Shown piece after piece: positions 1 to 7,059 of a stretch of DNA of 9,725 nucleotides. The stretch is from Clostridium sp. GTDB lineage: Bacteria > Bacillota > Clostridia > Clostridiales > Clostridiaceae. The DNA lies in assembly GCA_012511315.1 (NCBI GenBank), contig JAAZGI010000379.1, positions 1 to 9,725 of the forward strand, in the 5' to 3' direction. The position numbers and the translations under genes were made by a program. Below the pieces are notes generated by a model. That model saw only the letters and a list, made by a program, of their open reading frames with translations. It made no database searches and was not told the DNA's origin. Within the stretch, counting starts at the first letter, position 1; each line of letters starts with the position of its first letter.

Positions 1-75
1 GCTCATCACGACCGAGATATCAACGCTAGCCTTAACATCTTGTGCGAGGGACTGAGACTAAAATCACGATCTTAG
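1..75 (+). CDS. tnpB: TnpB (IS200/IS605 family RNA-guided nuclease), C-terminal end only
   Basis: The frame is open from the first base of the window and ends at TAG 73-75, giving the last 24 residues of a TnpB/OrfB protein. The fragment starts AHHDRDINASLNIL. The HDRD-x-N motif is the family's last RuvC block, carrying the third catalytic Asp, just after the zinc finger. TnpB is an RNA-guided DNA endonuclease of IS200/IS605-type transposons and the ancestor of Cas12. The rest of the gene lies upstream of the window, so whether it is intact is unknown. The copy near 7600 encodes the same motif but lacks about five residues after it (RDLNLAERLG versus RDINASLNILCEG). The identity is secure from the motif and from the right-end RNA region that follows. 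Confidence 0.85.
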   Translation, partial: AHHDRDINASLNILCEGLRLKSRS

Positions 76-230
76 ATAAAACAAGAACCGTAGGAACTAC
101 GGGGATAGCTTGGTAAATAAGAGACACCGCTGTTAGTAAAGAAATAGGCTATCAAGTATGCTCTATTCCCAAGAAGCTCCCACTTCAAGCGTTAAAACCG
201 AGAGGTTTAGCTAAGTGGTGAGTAGTTCAC
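76..230 (+). ncRNA. Transposon right end / omegaRNA (reRNA) scaffold, copy A
   Basis: This is the noncoding tail of the tnpB element, which in this family is transcribed as the guide-RNA scaffold. Two structured parts are visible. The first is a hairpin, CCGTAG-GAA-CTACGG (88-102). The second is a nested terminal structure: outer arms CCACTT (180-185) and AAGTGG (213-218), with inner arms AAACC (195-199) and GGTTT (204-208) closed by a GAGA tetraloop. The sequence ends at GAGTAGTTCAC (220-230), which is identical in copies B and C and marks the element boundary. In such elements the guide is the roughly 16-20 nt just beyond this end, here starting at 231 and running into the translation start of the next gene. 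The 5' limit of the RNA may lie inside tnpB. Expression is not shown. Confidence 0.65.
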
Positions 231-254
231 AAATAAAACATGAAGGATAAAGAT

Positions 255-1270
255 ATGGGGAAACAAAAAGGGATGTTACTTTCTTTGGGAGCTTTATTTT
301 TTGCATTTGTGCTCTCAACTGTATTTTTTTATTTTGTTTATAACTTCCATTATGACTCGGCGTCTGATGATTTTACTGGAATGGTCGTATTTGGACCTTC
401 CTATGAGAACGAGCAGGGAGGACAAAAAAAGAAAACCTCGAAATATTGAGAGAAGAGCTAGAAACATGGGCTGCTGAAAACCATGCGGTTCTTTTTTATA
501 AAGGATTTTCTGCAGCGGGGATTGCAGCTGTGGACTATGCAGGATGGTTTGATGAGACGTTGGGGCTTTCCTTTACAAGAAAAGATCCTAAAACGGCACT
601 TGTACAAGGTGGCAGGGGACATTTAGGAAGCTATATAGAGGATGATATTCTTTTCCCTGGGGTATTTAACTATCAAATTGCAGGTAAATTTGATGACAAA
701 AACTTACCTACTTTTCAGGGCGATTCTTTTTTTTATTACCCACTAATTGATATAACGGAAATGGAAGGGTTGTTGTTCACCAATGTCGATGAGGAAGTAG
801 CTCTTGACCGTTTAGGGCAAATTATAGAAAAGTCCGATCGAAGCATGGAATTTCAAACCTATAGTTCTGCTGGCTTAAACAGCCTAAACGTCATCATTCG
901 AATGGTTTTTGATGATTTTGTTTCACGTTCTATGCTATTTACCTTTATTGGCGTCATCTTTTGTGCGGTGTTTGCGGTTTATATGATGTATCGAGAGAGT
1001 AACCGGTATCTTCTCATTCACCACCTATATGGGGCCACCTACCTGTCTTTATTCATAAAGATTCTAATTAAACTTATTGCCATCGCCCTTATGGGTACAT
1101 TTTTGGGCTTTATTTTAGGAAAAACACAGCTCAACTTAATTCATCAGACGGCCTATGTTGATATTGCTATCTTTAGTGGAATCTGCAATGTAATCTTTAT
1201 AACTTTGGTTCAGGTTCTATGTTTTTTTGATTGGAAACGGATGAATCGTGAACAGGTGGGAGCTTATTGA
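255..1270 (+). CDS. Half-permease 1 of a bacteriocin-associated ABC exporter (FtsX/MacB-like), split by a -1 frameshift
   Basis: Two reading frames make up one apparent 338-residue membrane protein. Frame 1 starts at ATG 255, preceded by AAGGA at 243-247; ATG 240 has no ribosome binding site. It encodes a transmembrane helix (about residues 8-29) and the start of an external domain, then stops at 449. Frame 2 continues smoothly after the A7 run at 424-430 as ENLEILREELETW. A long extracytoplasmic domain follows, then three helices (about 227-247, 266-288, 303-325). One helix plus a large outer domain plus three helices is the FtsX/MacB layout. HHLYGA (256-261) between helices 2 and 3 recurs in the next gene. 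The stop at 1268-1270 lies one base before the next start. The layout suggests the membrane component of a lactococcin-972-type exporter/immunity transporter (DUF1430-like); this is not verified. The break may be programmed, a mutation or a sequencing error. Confidence 0.6.
415..433 (+). other. Candidate -1 frameshift site A AAA AAG with an upstream SD-like sequence
   Basis: Read in the frame of ATG 255, codons 426-428 AAA and 429-431 AAG, preceded by A425, form the heptamer A AAA AAG. This is the classic bacterial -1 slippery sequence (dnaX, IS3-group elements) in the correct phase. A slip here continues as GAA AAC CTC into the open downstream frame. AGGGAGG (415-421) lies only a few bases upstream. 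The dnaX stimulator lies about 10 nt upstream of its heptamer, so the spacing here is short. The seven consecutive As would also permit transcriptional slippage or a one-base loss. Confidence 0.45.
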
Positions 1271-1271
1271 T

Positions 1272-2408
1272 ATGATACTAAAGCAGATTTTAAAAGATCT
1301 TCGAAAGGAATGGACTTGGGCATTCTTTTATACCGTAGTTGTTACTATGACAGCCATGGCCATTGTGTATTTATCCATTAGTTTTTCTTCTGTAAGTAAA
1401 CAGTTTTCTTTTATTGAATCATTTATTGAGAATAATGTGGTTATGTTCAATTTAATGGTAACTGAAATGGAAAGGGCTCCTAATGAATCTGATTCCACAG
1501 AAAAACCAATAGCGAGTTTCTCAGATAAAATGAATTATCTTCAGGAAAGTTTATCTAGTGAGGGGAAGGCTGGTAGCTTTGTTTTTGTCGGTAACGATGG
1601 GTATGTAGATGATAAGTATAAGCAGATACTTGTTTTGTTTGGGCAATATGAAAAACTAGCAGGCTTAGACTCAAGTGAATCAATGGCTTTATTTGTACCA
1701 GAAATAAGCTCAGAAGATGTGGGTAGTACAGTGGAACTAGCAGGAAAGGAAATAAAAGTAGTCAATACAATACCTTCAGATTTTAGTTTGTTTCACCCTC
1801 TTCATTATATAGAGGCTGGTAGCTCTTTGTTGTCAAACACCTTGGTTCTTACAACGAAAGATTTTAAAGCAGTAGATAATATGTTCCCTTGGTGGGGATT
1901 AGATAATGAGGCGTTTCAGCGTATGGTTCTTGTAAATCCGTCGAATATAGAAGTTGAGGAACTTCAGGGGTTATTTTACAACCAATTTGGAACTTTATAT
2001 AAAGGAACCTCAACGGATGATTTCACGCAGATTACTACCAACCCTTCTTTACGCGCACATCGACTCTTGATGACGTTTTATATTCTAGCTGGGATTCTTC
2101 TAATCTTTCTATTATTAATTAACACAATTCGCATGATTGAAGTTCATGTGATCGATTATACGGTCCATCATCTATATGGTGCACCCATTTCCCTTATTCA
2201 ACGTCGAGTGGGTGGTTTTGTACTTGTATTAAATATTCTTCCCTTGATTGGATTTATCTTTGTTCTAGTTGTAAATGATTTGGCCATGTGGTATCAATTA
2301 CCGTTCATGATTCTGTTAATTGCAGGGTTATATGCATTTGCAGCTGCTTACGTTAAGCGCAGAATTGGCACTTTAAATAGTTTGCAAAACCTAAGGAGGG
2401 ATTATTAA
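1272..2408 (+). CDS. Half-permease 2 of the same ABC exporter (FtsX/MacB-like)
   Basis: This is a 378-residue membrane protein. The start is ATG 1272 because GGTGGGAG (1256-1263) sits at normal distance and the previous stop is one base away. An upstream in-frame start at 1248 would overlap the previous gene and lacks this site. Architecture: one helix (about 16-38), a large external domain (about 40-265), then three helices (about 267-288, 314-336, 343-362). HHLYGA (299-304) occupies the same place between helices 2 and 3 as in half-permease 1, so the two proteins are related halves. In lactococcin-972-type loci the corresponding permease is usually a single protein of about 650-700 residues, roughly the sum of these two (general knowledge). 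TAATG overlaps the ATPase start. The role inferred is exporting or removing a secreted peptide at the cytoplasmic membrane. The substrate is unknown. Confidence 0.65.
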   Translation: MILKQILKDLRKEWTWAFFYTVVVTMTAMAIVYLSISFSSVSKQFSFIESFIENNVVMFNLMVTEMERAPNESDSTEKPIASFSDKMNYLQESLSSEGKAGSFVFVGNDGYVDDKYKQILVLFGQYEKLAGLDSSESMALFVPEISSEDVGSTVELAGKEIKVVNTIPSDFSLFHPLHYIEAGSSLLSNTLVLTTKDFKAVDNMFPWWGLDNEAFQRMVLVNPSNIEVEELQGLFYNQFGTLYKGTSTDDFTQITTNPSLRAHRLLMTFYILAGILLIFLLLINTIRMIEVHVIDYTVHHLYGAPISLIQRRVGGFVLVLNILPLIGFIFVLVVNDLAMWYQLPFMILLIAGLYAFAAAYVKRRIGTLNSLQNLRRDY

Positions 2409-3103
2409 TGGAATTATTATCGATTCGCCATGTTAGTAAAAGTTTTATAGATCATGATGATTTGGTACGGGCGGTCTCAGATGTTTCTCTAGATATCCAT
2501 GCCGGAGAAATGGTTGCCATCGTTGGTCCTTCTGGAAGTGGAAAAACAACACTGTTGAATCTAATGGGCATTGTTATGGCGCCTGATGAAGGCGAGATTA
2601 TAGTGGATGGTCAAAATGCTAACGACTTAAATGATGCAAAACGGTGTCAAGTCCGTAATCAATATTTTGGATACATTGTACAGGATTTTGCACTCATTGA
2701 GGATGATAGTGCAATGCAAAACATTCTTGTACCCACTTTATACAGTAAGCAGAAAAAGTCTGCAAAGGAGTATCGAGATAAAGTAAAGGTGTTAGCTCAA
2801 TCTCTTCAGGTGAAGGACAAACTTGAAACAAAAACAAAGAAACTATCTGGTGGTGAACGCCAACGCATTGCAATTATCCGCAGTATGATTTGCGACCAAA
2901 AGATCATCTTAGCTGACGAGCCAACGGGCTCCTTAGACGCAGAAAACTCTCGCATTGTAATGAAACATTTGCGAGACATGGTAGATAATAAGAATAAAGC
3001 GGTTGTTCTGGTCACCCATGATTTAAATCTAGCCCGTCAATGCGACAAGGTATATCAATTAATTCGAGGTAGTCTTTCAATGGTTGAACCCTCTGTTTTA
3101 TAG
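2408..3103 (+). CDS. ABC transporter ATP-binding protein, MacB/LolD-type
   Basis: This 231-residue ATPase would power the two half-permeases just upstream. All ABC motifs are visible: Walker A GPSGSGKT (40-47), Q-loop Gln92 in YIVQDF, signature LSGGERQ (146-152), Walker B ILADE (167-171) with the D-loop GSLD, and switch His204 in VTHD. Length and motif wording fit the MacB/LolD branch, which includes ATPases of lactococcin-972-type exporters. The start ATG 2408 overlaps the preceding TAA by one base, and AAGGAGGG (2393-2400) is an excellent ribosome binding site, so it is translationally tied to the permease. It is the last gene of the operon. No convincing terminator follows; the next 460 bases contain only decayed fragments. 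Function as an ATPase is secure; the transported substrate is inferred. Confidence 0.93.
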   Translation: MELLSIRHVSKSFIDHDDLVRAVSDVSLDIHAGEMVAIVGPSGSGKTTLLNLMGIVMAPDEGEIIVDGQNANDLNDAKRCQVRNQYFGYIVQDFALIEDDSAMQNILVPTLYSKQKKSAKEYRDKVKVLAQSLQVKDKLETKTKKLSGGERQRIAIIRSMICDQKIILADEPTGSLDAENSRIVMKHLRDMVDNKNKAVVLVTHDLNLARQCDKVYQLIRGSLSMVEPSVL

Positions 3104-3111
3104 GTATATCC

Positions 3112-3252
3112 ATGTATCTTAAGGATTACCACAAGAACGACATCTTCTCCTAGGGAAAAACTGAAGATCCTGAACTGAATGTGGAGAATGCTCTGACCGA
3201 TGTGGCATCTCTTGTGAGACTGGGTGCCAGCGCATACATGGAAACAAGGTGA
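3112..3252 (+). pseudogene. Unrecognised gene fragment with an internal TAG
   Basis: Starting at ATG 3112, one frame stays open to TGA 3250-3252 except for TAG at 3151-3153. The second part reads GKTEDPELNVENALTDVASL and ends LGASAYMETR. The composition looks like true coding sequence and is less AT-rich than its surroundings. No ribosome binding site is evident. It is probably the tail of a displaced gene caught between the exporter operon and the copy B scar. I do not recognise the family. Confidence 0.3.
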
Positions 3253-3415
3253 TGGCGCAAACAGCGCAAATAAAGTGGGTTATCGAGAACACCATTTGGA
3301 TTCTAGATAGTCCATTTTTGTTTGTTATAAAGCTTAGAACTCTCTACTGTAAGCGTAAAATAGATTCCATATAGAAACCACCTTCATATCTTGAGACAAT
3401 AGGATTATAAAGTAT

Positions 3416-3569
3416 GGAGGTGTTGTTCCTTGTCTAAATACTCCGGCTATAAGCCATATTCCAAAATATATCCGATCCCTGAACCGGTTGATTAAAAAAG
3501 TCAGTCGATGTACTGACAATGATCATCCAAGAAATCCTGAAGATGGATCCCATGGAGAAAACATGTTTT
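3416..3569 (+). pseudogene. Short N-terminal gene remnant, unrecognised
   Basis: GGAGGTG (3416-3422) lies nine bases before TTG 3430, which opens a 21-codon frame (LSKYSGYKPYSKIYPIPEPV and one more residue) ending at TAA 3493. After the A6 run at 3494-3499, the frame shifted by -1 remains open and reads KSVDVLTMIIQEILKMDP, continuing to the start of the copy B scar at 3570. This looks like the beginning of a real gene whose remainder was lost at the scar. The family is not recognised. The homopolymer frameshift resembles the one at 424-430. A 61-codon minus-strand frame here (3334-3519) is judged spurious. Confidence 0.3.
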
Positions 3570-3684
3570 AATAAGAGACACCGCTGCTAGTAAAGAAATA
3601 CGCTATCAAGTATGCTCTATTCCCAAGAAGTTCCCACTTCAAGCGTTAAATCCGTTAGGTTTAGCTAAGTGGTGAGTAGTTCAC
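3570..3684 (+). ncRNA. Transposon right end / omegaRNA relic, copy B (no tnpB)
   Basis: From AATAAGAGACACC at 3570 to TTCAC at 3684 the sequence matches copy A (about 116-230) with roughly six differences in 115 bases; identity with copy A stops abruptly at 3570. The terminal structure is kept: CCCACTT (3633-3639) pairs with AAGTGG (3667-3672). The inner stem has one mismatch (AAATCC against GGTTT). The 5' hairpin and all of tnpB are missing, so this is a truncated scar. The bases after the boundary (TTGCATCTTCCTATTT) would be the guide if it were transcribed. Confidence 0.6.
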
Positions 3685-3784
3685 TTGCATCTTCCTATTT
3701 GTTTCACATCTTGATACGAGCTATTCAAACATTTGTGCGAAAATAAGTCTAACAGCACTAATACGTTTCGTTTATCTTTGAGTA
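3685..3784 (+). repeat. 100-bp flank repeat shared with 7812-7911 (copy B side)
   Basis: Immediately beyond the copy B boundary, 100 bases match those beyond copy C with only about five differences, ending together at TCTTTGAGTA. The flank is absent after copy A, so it is not part of the transposon. Either one scar-plus-flank was duplicated, or the element inserted twice in a repeated sequence. No open reading frame or clear structure was seen. A second TTCAC lies near its start (about 3702-3706). Confidence 0.75.
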
Positions 3785-3819
3785 TTTATGCAAAGATATT
3801 CTTCTCCAGTTCAAAAAAC

Positions 3820-3898
3820 CTCTCAGAGAGTGAATTGACAACATTCTTAGAGGGTTCAATACTGAAATATTGACCAAGATGTTTGATTATGGTAAAAT
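3820..3898 (+). promoter_or_regulatory. Sigma-A promoter(s) for the secreted-protein cassette
   Basis: TTGACC (3870-3875), 17 bases, then TAAAAT (3893-3898) with an extended TG at its 5' side is a near-consensus vegetative promoter, 32 bases before the gene start at 3930. A second candidate, TTGACA (3835-3840), 17 bases, AATACT (3858-3863), lies just upstream. A short palindrome, CTCTCAGAGAG (3820-3830), precedes it and could be an operator. The promoter lies downstream of the copy B scar and flank, so the cassette need not depend on transposon transcription. Confidence 0.7.
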
Positions 3899-3929
3899 TT
3901 AAACAAATTATTCTTAAGGAGAAGTTGTA

Positions 3930-4343
3930 ATGAGTAAACGTTTAAAAATAAAACTAAGTTCCTTTTTCATACTTATGATTTTGTTTTCGACAGCATTTGC
4001 CGGAGTTTCTGATTTTAATGTAGACTTGCCTTGGTGGAACGGGGAAAAAATTGCTGTAAATTGGCGAACCAAAACAACTAATGTAGATGGAAGCCATGTT
4101 AAATTCAATACCGCAACGACAGGGAGAGGCTATGTCTTTGCCAAGACAAAAGTTCAGTTCAGTAATTCAGGACAAATCGCGGAATTTTCTCCTTTTGTAA
4201 AGTTGTCAACGTCAACAAGTACAAATCATTGGCTAGGAAGCTATCTTGAGTTAAATGCTTCGGCTGGTGATAAAGCGCAATTAATCTTGAAATCAGATGT
4301 ATGGAATGGAGATCAAGCTGCTGGGACGTGGGATTACAAATAA
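3930..4343 (+). CDS. Small secreted protein, candidate bacteriocin-like substrate of the adjacent ABC transporter
   Basis: This is a 137-residue protein with a clear signal peptide: basic start MSKRLKIK, hydrophobic core to about residue 20, likely cleavage after AFA (24). The mature 113 residues have no cysteine. They are rich in Thr, Ser, Asn and Lys in an alternating beta-like pattern, contain Trp pairs and isolated Trp (PWW at 34-36, NHW near 101, VWNG near 124) and end AAGTWDYK. AAGGAG (3916-3921) lies eight bases before ATG 3930, below a strong promoter. The next gene starts two bases after the stop. Secreted proteins of this size and ending encoded beside ABC genes recall DUF2712-type proteins and, more loosely, lactococcin-972-like peptides. 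I cannot confirm either family. A toxin, a signal or a surface protein are all possible. Confidence 0.65.
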   Translation: MSKRLKIKLSSFFILMILFSTAFAGVSDFNVDLPWWNGEKIAVNWRTKTTNVDGSHVKFNTATTGRGYVFAKTKVQFSNSGQIAEFSPFVKLSTSTSTNHWLGSYLELNASAGDKAQLILKSDVWNGDQAAGTWDYK

Positions 4344-4344
4344 T

Positions 4345-5148
4345 ATGGGTGATTTTTTTAAATGGGAGTTAAGAAAAACCAAAGCATTTAATGGAGTGAT
4401 TTTAATTTTGTCACTCCTTCTAATTTTTTCTTTAGTAACCATACAAGGTGTCAGAGAAATGGCAATGGACTACGCTAGGGCTGGGGTCAAAATTGATCAG
4501 GATACTTTTAGTGAACTTTATTATTACTTTGGGTTTACCCCCACAGGACGAAGCTCATCAGGATTATCCATCACGGTAGAAAACTTATCAGTTGACTTTT
4601 TGATTCCAATCTTGCTTGGGTCTTTTTTTGCTGGAAAATTCTATGAGGATCGCAAAAGAAAAAGGAATCATCTAATCATCAATGAAGTCGGAACGTTTAG
4701 GTATTATCTCTACTATATTATAAAAGTTTTTCTGCTTGTTTCAGTTCTCCTGTTCGCAGCCTTTATTCTTCAATTTGTATTAGGCTTTGTGATTGATCAG
4801 TTTTTGAAGCCATTGGGGTATGCTAACTCATTCTCTTTATCTTTGTTGATTGAAGTCGTTAAATCAGCTTTGCGGATTGCATTGTTTTATTCCTACAGTG
4901 TTGTCATTGCCTTGAGTTTATCAGCATTGATTCCAGCCATTGGTCGGTTTGTATATTTAATTCCTCTGATTATTACCTTGGTTTCTGAAATATTTTCAAA
5001 ACCTACCCAGCCATTGAAAGAAGCCTTTATCACATCAGGGAATGCCATTCAATTAAAATCCACCTACTACTCTTTTATTTTGCTTATGACTGCCATTGTC
5101 GGTACACTATTTTTATTAATTACTTTATTCAGAAAAGATGAAATATGA
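4345..5148 (+). CDS. ABC-2-like transporter permease
   Basis: This 267-residue polytopic membrane protein starts at ATG 4345, two bases after the stop of the secreted-protein gene; a longer frame from 4297 would overlap that gene. The ribosome binding site is weak (GTGGGA, 4328-4333), so translation is probably coupled to the upstream gene. About six helices are visible (roughly 15-35, 84-100, 122-149, 178-196, 199-217, 242-262). After helix 2, the charged stretch FYEDRKRKRNHLIINEVG resembles the coupling region of ABC-2 permeases. The end overlaps the next start as ATGA. Together with the following membrane protein and ATPase it should form an exporter or a self-protection pump for the secreted protein. 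That role is inferred from gene order. Confidence 0.7.
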   Translation: MGDFFKWELRKTKAFNGVILILSLLLIFSLVTIQGVREMAMDYARAGVKIDQDTFSELYYYFGFTPTGRSSSGLSITVENLSVDFLIPILLGSFFAGKFYEDRKRKRNHLIINEVGTFRYYLYYIIKVFLLVSVLLFAAFILQFVLGFVIDQFLKPLGYANSFSLSLLIEVVKSALRIALFYSYSVVIALSLSALIPAIGRFVYLIPLIITLVSEIFSKPTQPLKEAFITSGNAIQLKSTYYSFILLMTAIVGTLFLLITLFRKDEI

Positions 5149-6347
5149 AGCATGAACTATTGATTGAGATAAGTAGTTGGATTCTCTTTATTTTGGGATC
5201 CATTGTTATGCCCGGCCTGCGAGGTAATGCGGCGGGCTTTATATTGATATTTATTCCGATTCCATTGGCGGGGTTATTAATCAAGTTCAATAAAATTAAG
5301 ATTCTATTGAACACGGGTCATTATTTTTTTGGTTTAGGGGATTTGTTAAAGTTAGGGTTTTCCAATTCTTGGATCTATGCTGTTTTGCTTTGGGCCGTTT
5401 CAGGCTTCAAACTTCCTATGATTAGTATTTTAGCGTTCTTCCTCATGACACTAATTGTTTCAACGTTATTTTTTATATTATCATTGAGATATTCAGTCGA
5501 AAAAAGTTTCATTTTAGTATTTACGTTATTAATCGTAGAAGTTGTTTTAGTTCTTTTTAGCGATACAGTTCCTCCTATTATGTTGGGACATCTTATTTAT
5601 AAAGAGCCAGATCTAAATACGCTCTTGCAATTCGGTATTATTTTAGCAACAACTTTAGTGTTACTTACCCAGTCGTTGAGGGATTTTCGAAAAGCTGATT
5701 TTATTGGGAGTGATAGCTTTTATCCAGAGTTTATTCCGTTTAATTTTTTTTATTTAAAAACATTCCTAATTCGTGTTGGCCAGATCATCTTGTTGGAAAT
5801 AATTATGGTTCAAGTATTCCGCTCGTTATGGTCCAATCTAGAAGCATCTACAGTCTATCTGGTTCAGCCCACAACATTTTGGTTAAGTGACCTGGTATTT
5901 ATGTTATTTAACTTTCCGTTGTTGTTAATTTTAGGCAATAGCTTTTCTGAACTAATCAAAAAACCAATGTTGCTATCACAGGCAGGTATCAAAAAACTGA
6001 TTGCTGTTGAGATTGTCCATATACTTACTGTGACAGTAGCTGTTGCTTGGCTGCGAACGCTTTTGCCAGGTTTCAACTTGAACTGGCTTATATCGTTATC
6101 GGTGATGGTTCAAATGATACCAATACTTTTTTTGCTGAATTTTGTGACCAGTCTTTTTTCCGAAAGAAATGTATTTTTAATAGCAATTCTTATGATTGCC
6201 ATTTCCCTGCTGTTGACTCGCTTCACCGGCTTTTCTATGTTGCCTGATACGTTTGAATTATTTGTTAAATCCTCTTATGTAATGGTTCCCGTCATTCTTT
6301 GGATTGAGTACCACTACTTTTCAAAAACCGATTTTTTCAAGGAGTAG
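5145..6347 (+). CDS. Polytopic membrane protein, probable second permease subunit
   Basis: This 400-residue, very hydrophobic protein has about ten to eleven predicted helices and no large soluble domain. ATG 5145 overlaps the preceding TGA as ATGA with only a weak ribosome binding site, indicating coupled translation. The gene ends three bases before the ATPase start, and its last codons contain the ATPase's AAGGAG. A polar segment near residues 178-200 (SLRDFRKADFIGSDSFYPEF) and another near 263-284 (NSFSELIKKPMLLSQAGIKK) may contact the ATPase. It could be a DUF2705-like or ABC-2-like partner; I do not recognise it with confidence. Membrane location is clear; the transported molecule is unknown. 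Confidence 0.65.
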   Translation: MKHELLIEISSWILFILGSIVMPGLRGNAAGFILIFIPIPLAGLLIKFNKIKILLNTGHYFFGLGDLLKLGFSNSWIYAVLLWAVSGFKLPMISILAFFLMTLIVSTLFFILSLRYSVEKSFILVFTLLIVEVVLVLFSDTVPPIMLGHLIYKEPDLNTLLQFGIILATTLVLLTQSLRDFRKADFIGSDSFYPEFIPFNFFYLKTFLIRVGQIILLEIIMVQVFRSLWSNLEASTVYLVQPTTFWLSDLVFMLFNFPLLLILGNSFSELIKKPMLLSQAGIKKLIAVEIVHILTVTVAVAWLRTLLPGFNLNWLISLSVMVQMIPILFLLNFVTSLFSERNVFLIAILMIAISLLLTRFTGFSMLPDTFELFVKSSYVMVPVILWIEYHYFSKTDFFKE

Positions 6348-6349
6348 TC

Positions 6350-6979
6350 ATGGAAATTAAAATTGTGAATTATAACAAAAAAATAAAGGGAAATCATGTA
6401 CTAAGAGACATCAATTTGCAAGTTGAGTCTGGCTTAACCCTTGGTATCTACGGTCGCAATGCTTCTGGGAAAACTATGCTGTTGCGAGCGGTGGCAGGGC
6501 TTATCCTGCCGACTACTGGGTCGGTTTCTGTTAATGGGAAAGCAATTACTCAACACAATCGATTCAATGACTCGGTGGGTATCGTAATCGAACAGACTGA
6601 ATTATGGCCGCATTTAACGGCTCTTGAGACATTACAATATATTAACTCCTTTAACCAGAAAGCCACCCAAGAGGAGATTATCCACTGGTTAGAGAAGGTC
6701 GGACTTGAGCCAAACAGCCGCAAATTAGTAAAAGCATTCAGTTTAGGCATGAAACAAAAACTGGCCCTAGCTCAAGCATTCTTTTTTGAACCGGATCTTA
6801 TTTTGTTGGATGAACCTACCAACGCTCTAGATGAACAGAGCCGATTAAGAATCTATAACATCTTAGACGAGTTCAAACAAAAAGGGAAAACCATAATCAT
6901 CGCTAGCCACATCAAAGAGGATCTAGCAATATGCGAACGAGTTGTTGAAATCGATGCAGGGTCGCTAAAAATCTTGTAG
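6350..6979 (+). CDS. ABC transporter ATP-binding protein of the secreted-protein cassette
   Basis: This 209-residue ATPase carries Walker A GRNASGKT (35-42), Q-loop region IEQTELWPHL (Gln82), a variant signature SLGMKQK (131-137) in place of LSGGQ, Walker B ILLDE (151-155) followed by PTNALD, and switch His187 in ASH. The SLGMKQ wording is typical of ATPases paired with ABC-2 permeases, such as bacteriocin self-immunity, antibiotic-efflux and Ytr/Bcr-like systems. GGAG (6341-6344) lies five bases from ATG 6350 and just before the permease stop. It is short for the family but all catalytic elements are present. It is the last gene of the cassette. No clear terminator was found before the IS1380 relic. 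Confidence 0.93.
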   Translation: MEIKIVNYNKKIKGNHVLRDINLQVESGLTLGIYGRNASGKTMLLRAVAGLILPTTGSVSVNGKAITQHNRFNDSVGIVIEQTELWPHLTALETLQYINSFNQKATQEEIIHWLEKVGLEPNSRKLVKAFSLGMKQKLALAQAFFFEPDLILLDEPTNALDEQSRLRIYNILDEFKQKGKTIIIASHIKEDLAICERVVEIDAGSLKIL

Positions 6980-7059
6980 GACGAAATATCTTGCAACAGG
7001 ATATTCATCCTAAAATACTTGGGTTTAGTTCTATACTGTACCCTTGATCCAAGAACAGT

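Noticed and set aside
133..163. Promoter TTAGTA - TATGCT inside right end A for the exporter operon
   Set aside because: Both boxes match the consensus poorly and lie within a conserved structured RNA region; more likely chance.
76..230. CRISPR repeat or tracrRNA
   Set aside because: The three copies are kilobases apart with no spacer-sized periodicity, and they follow tnpB relics, which explains them as transposon ends.
3334..3519. Minus-strand 61-codon frame
   Set aside because: No ribosome binding site, no recognisable domain, and it lies opposite a better-supported plus-strand remnant with an SD.
3914..4108. Minus-strand 64-codon frame
   Set aside because: It lies opposite the promoter-proximal end of the secreted-protein gene, whose signal peptide, SD and promoter are clear; no independent signals.
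6980..7010. Terminator after the second ATPase gene
   Set aside because: The weak stem around GAAATATC and GGATATTC has a mismatch and no T-run.
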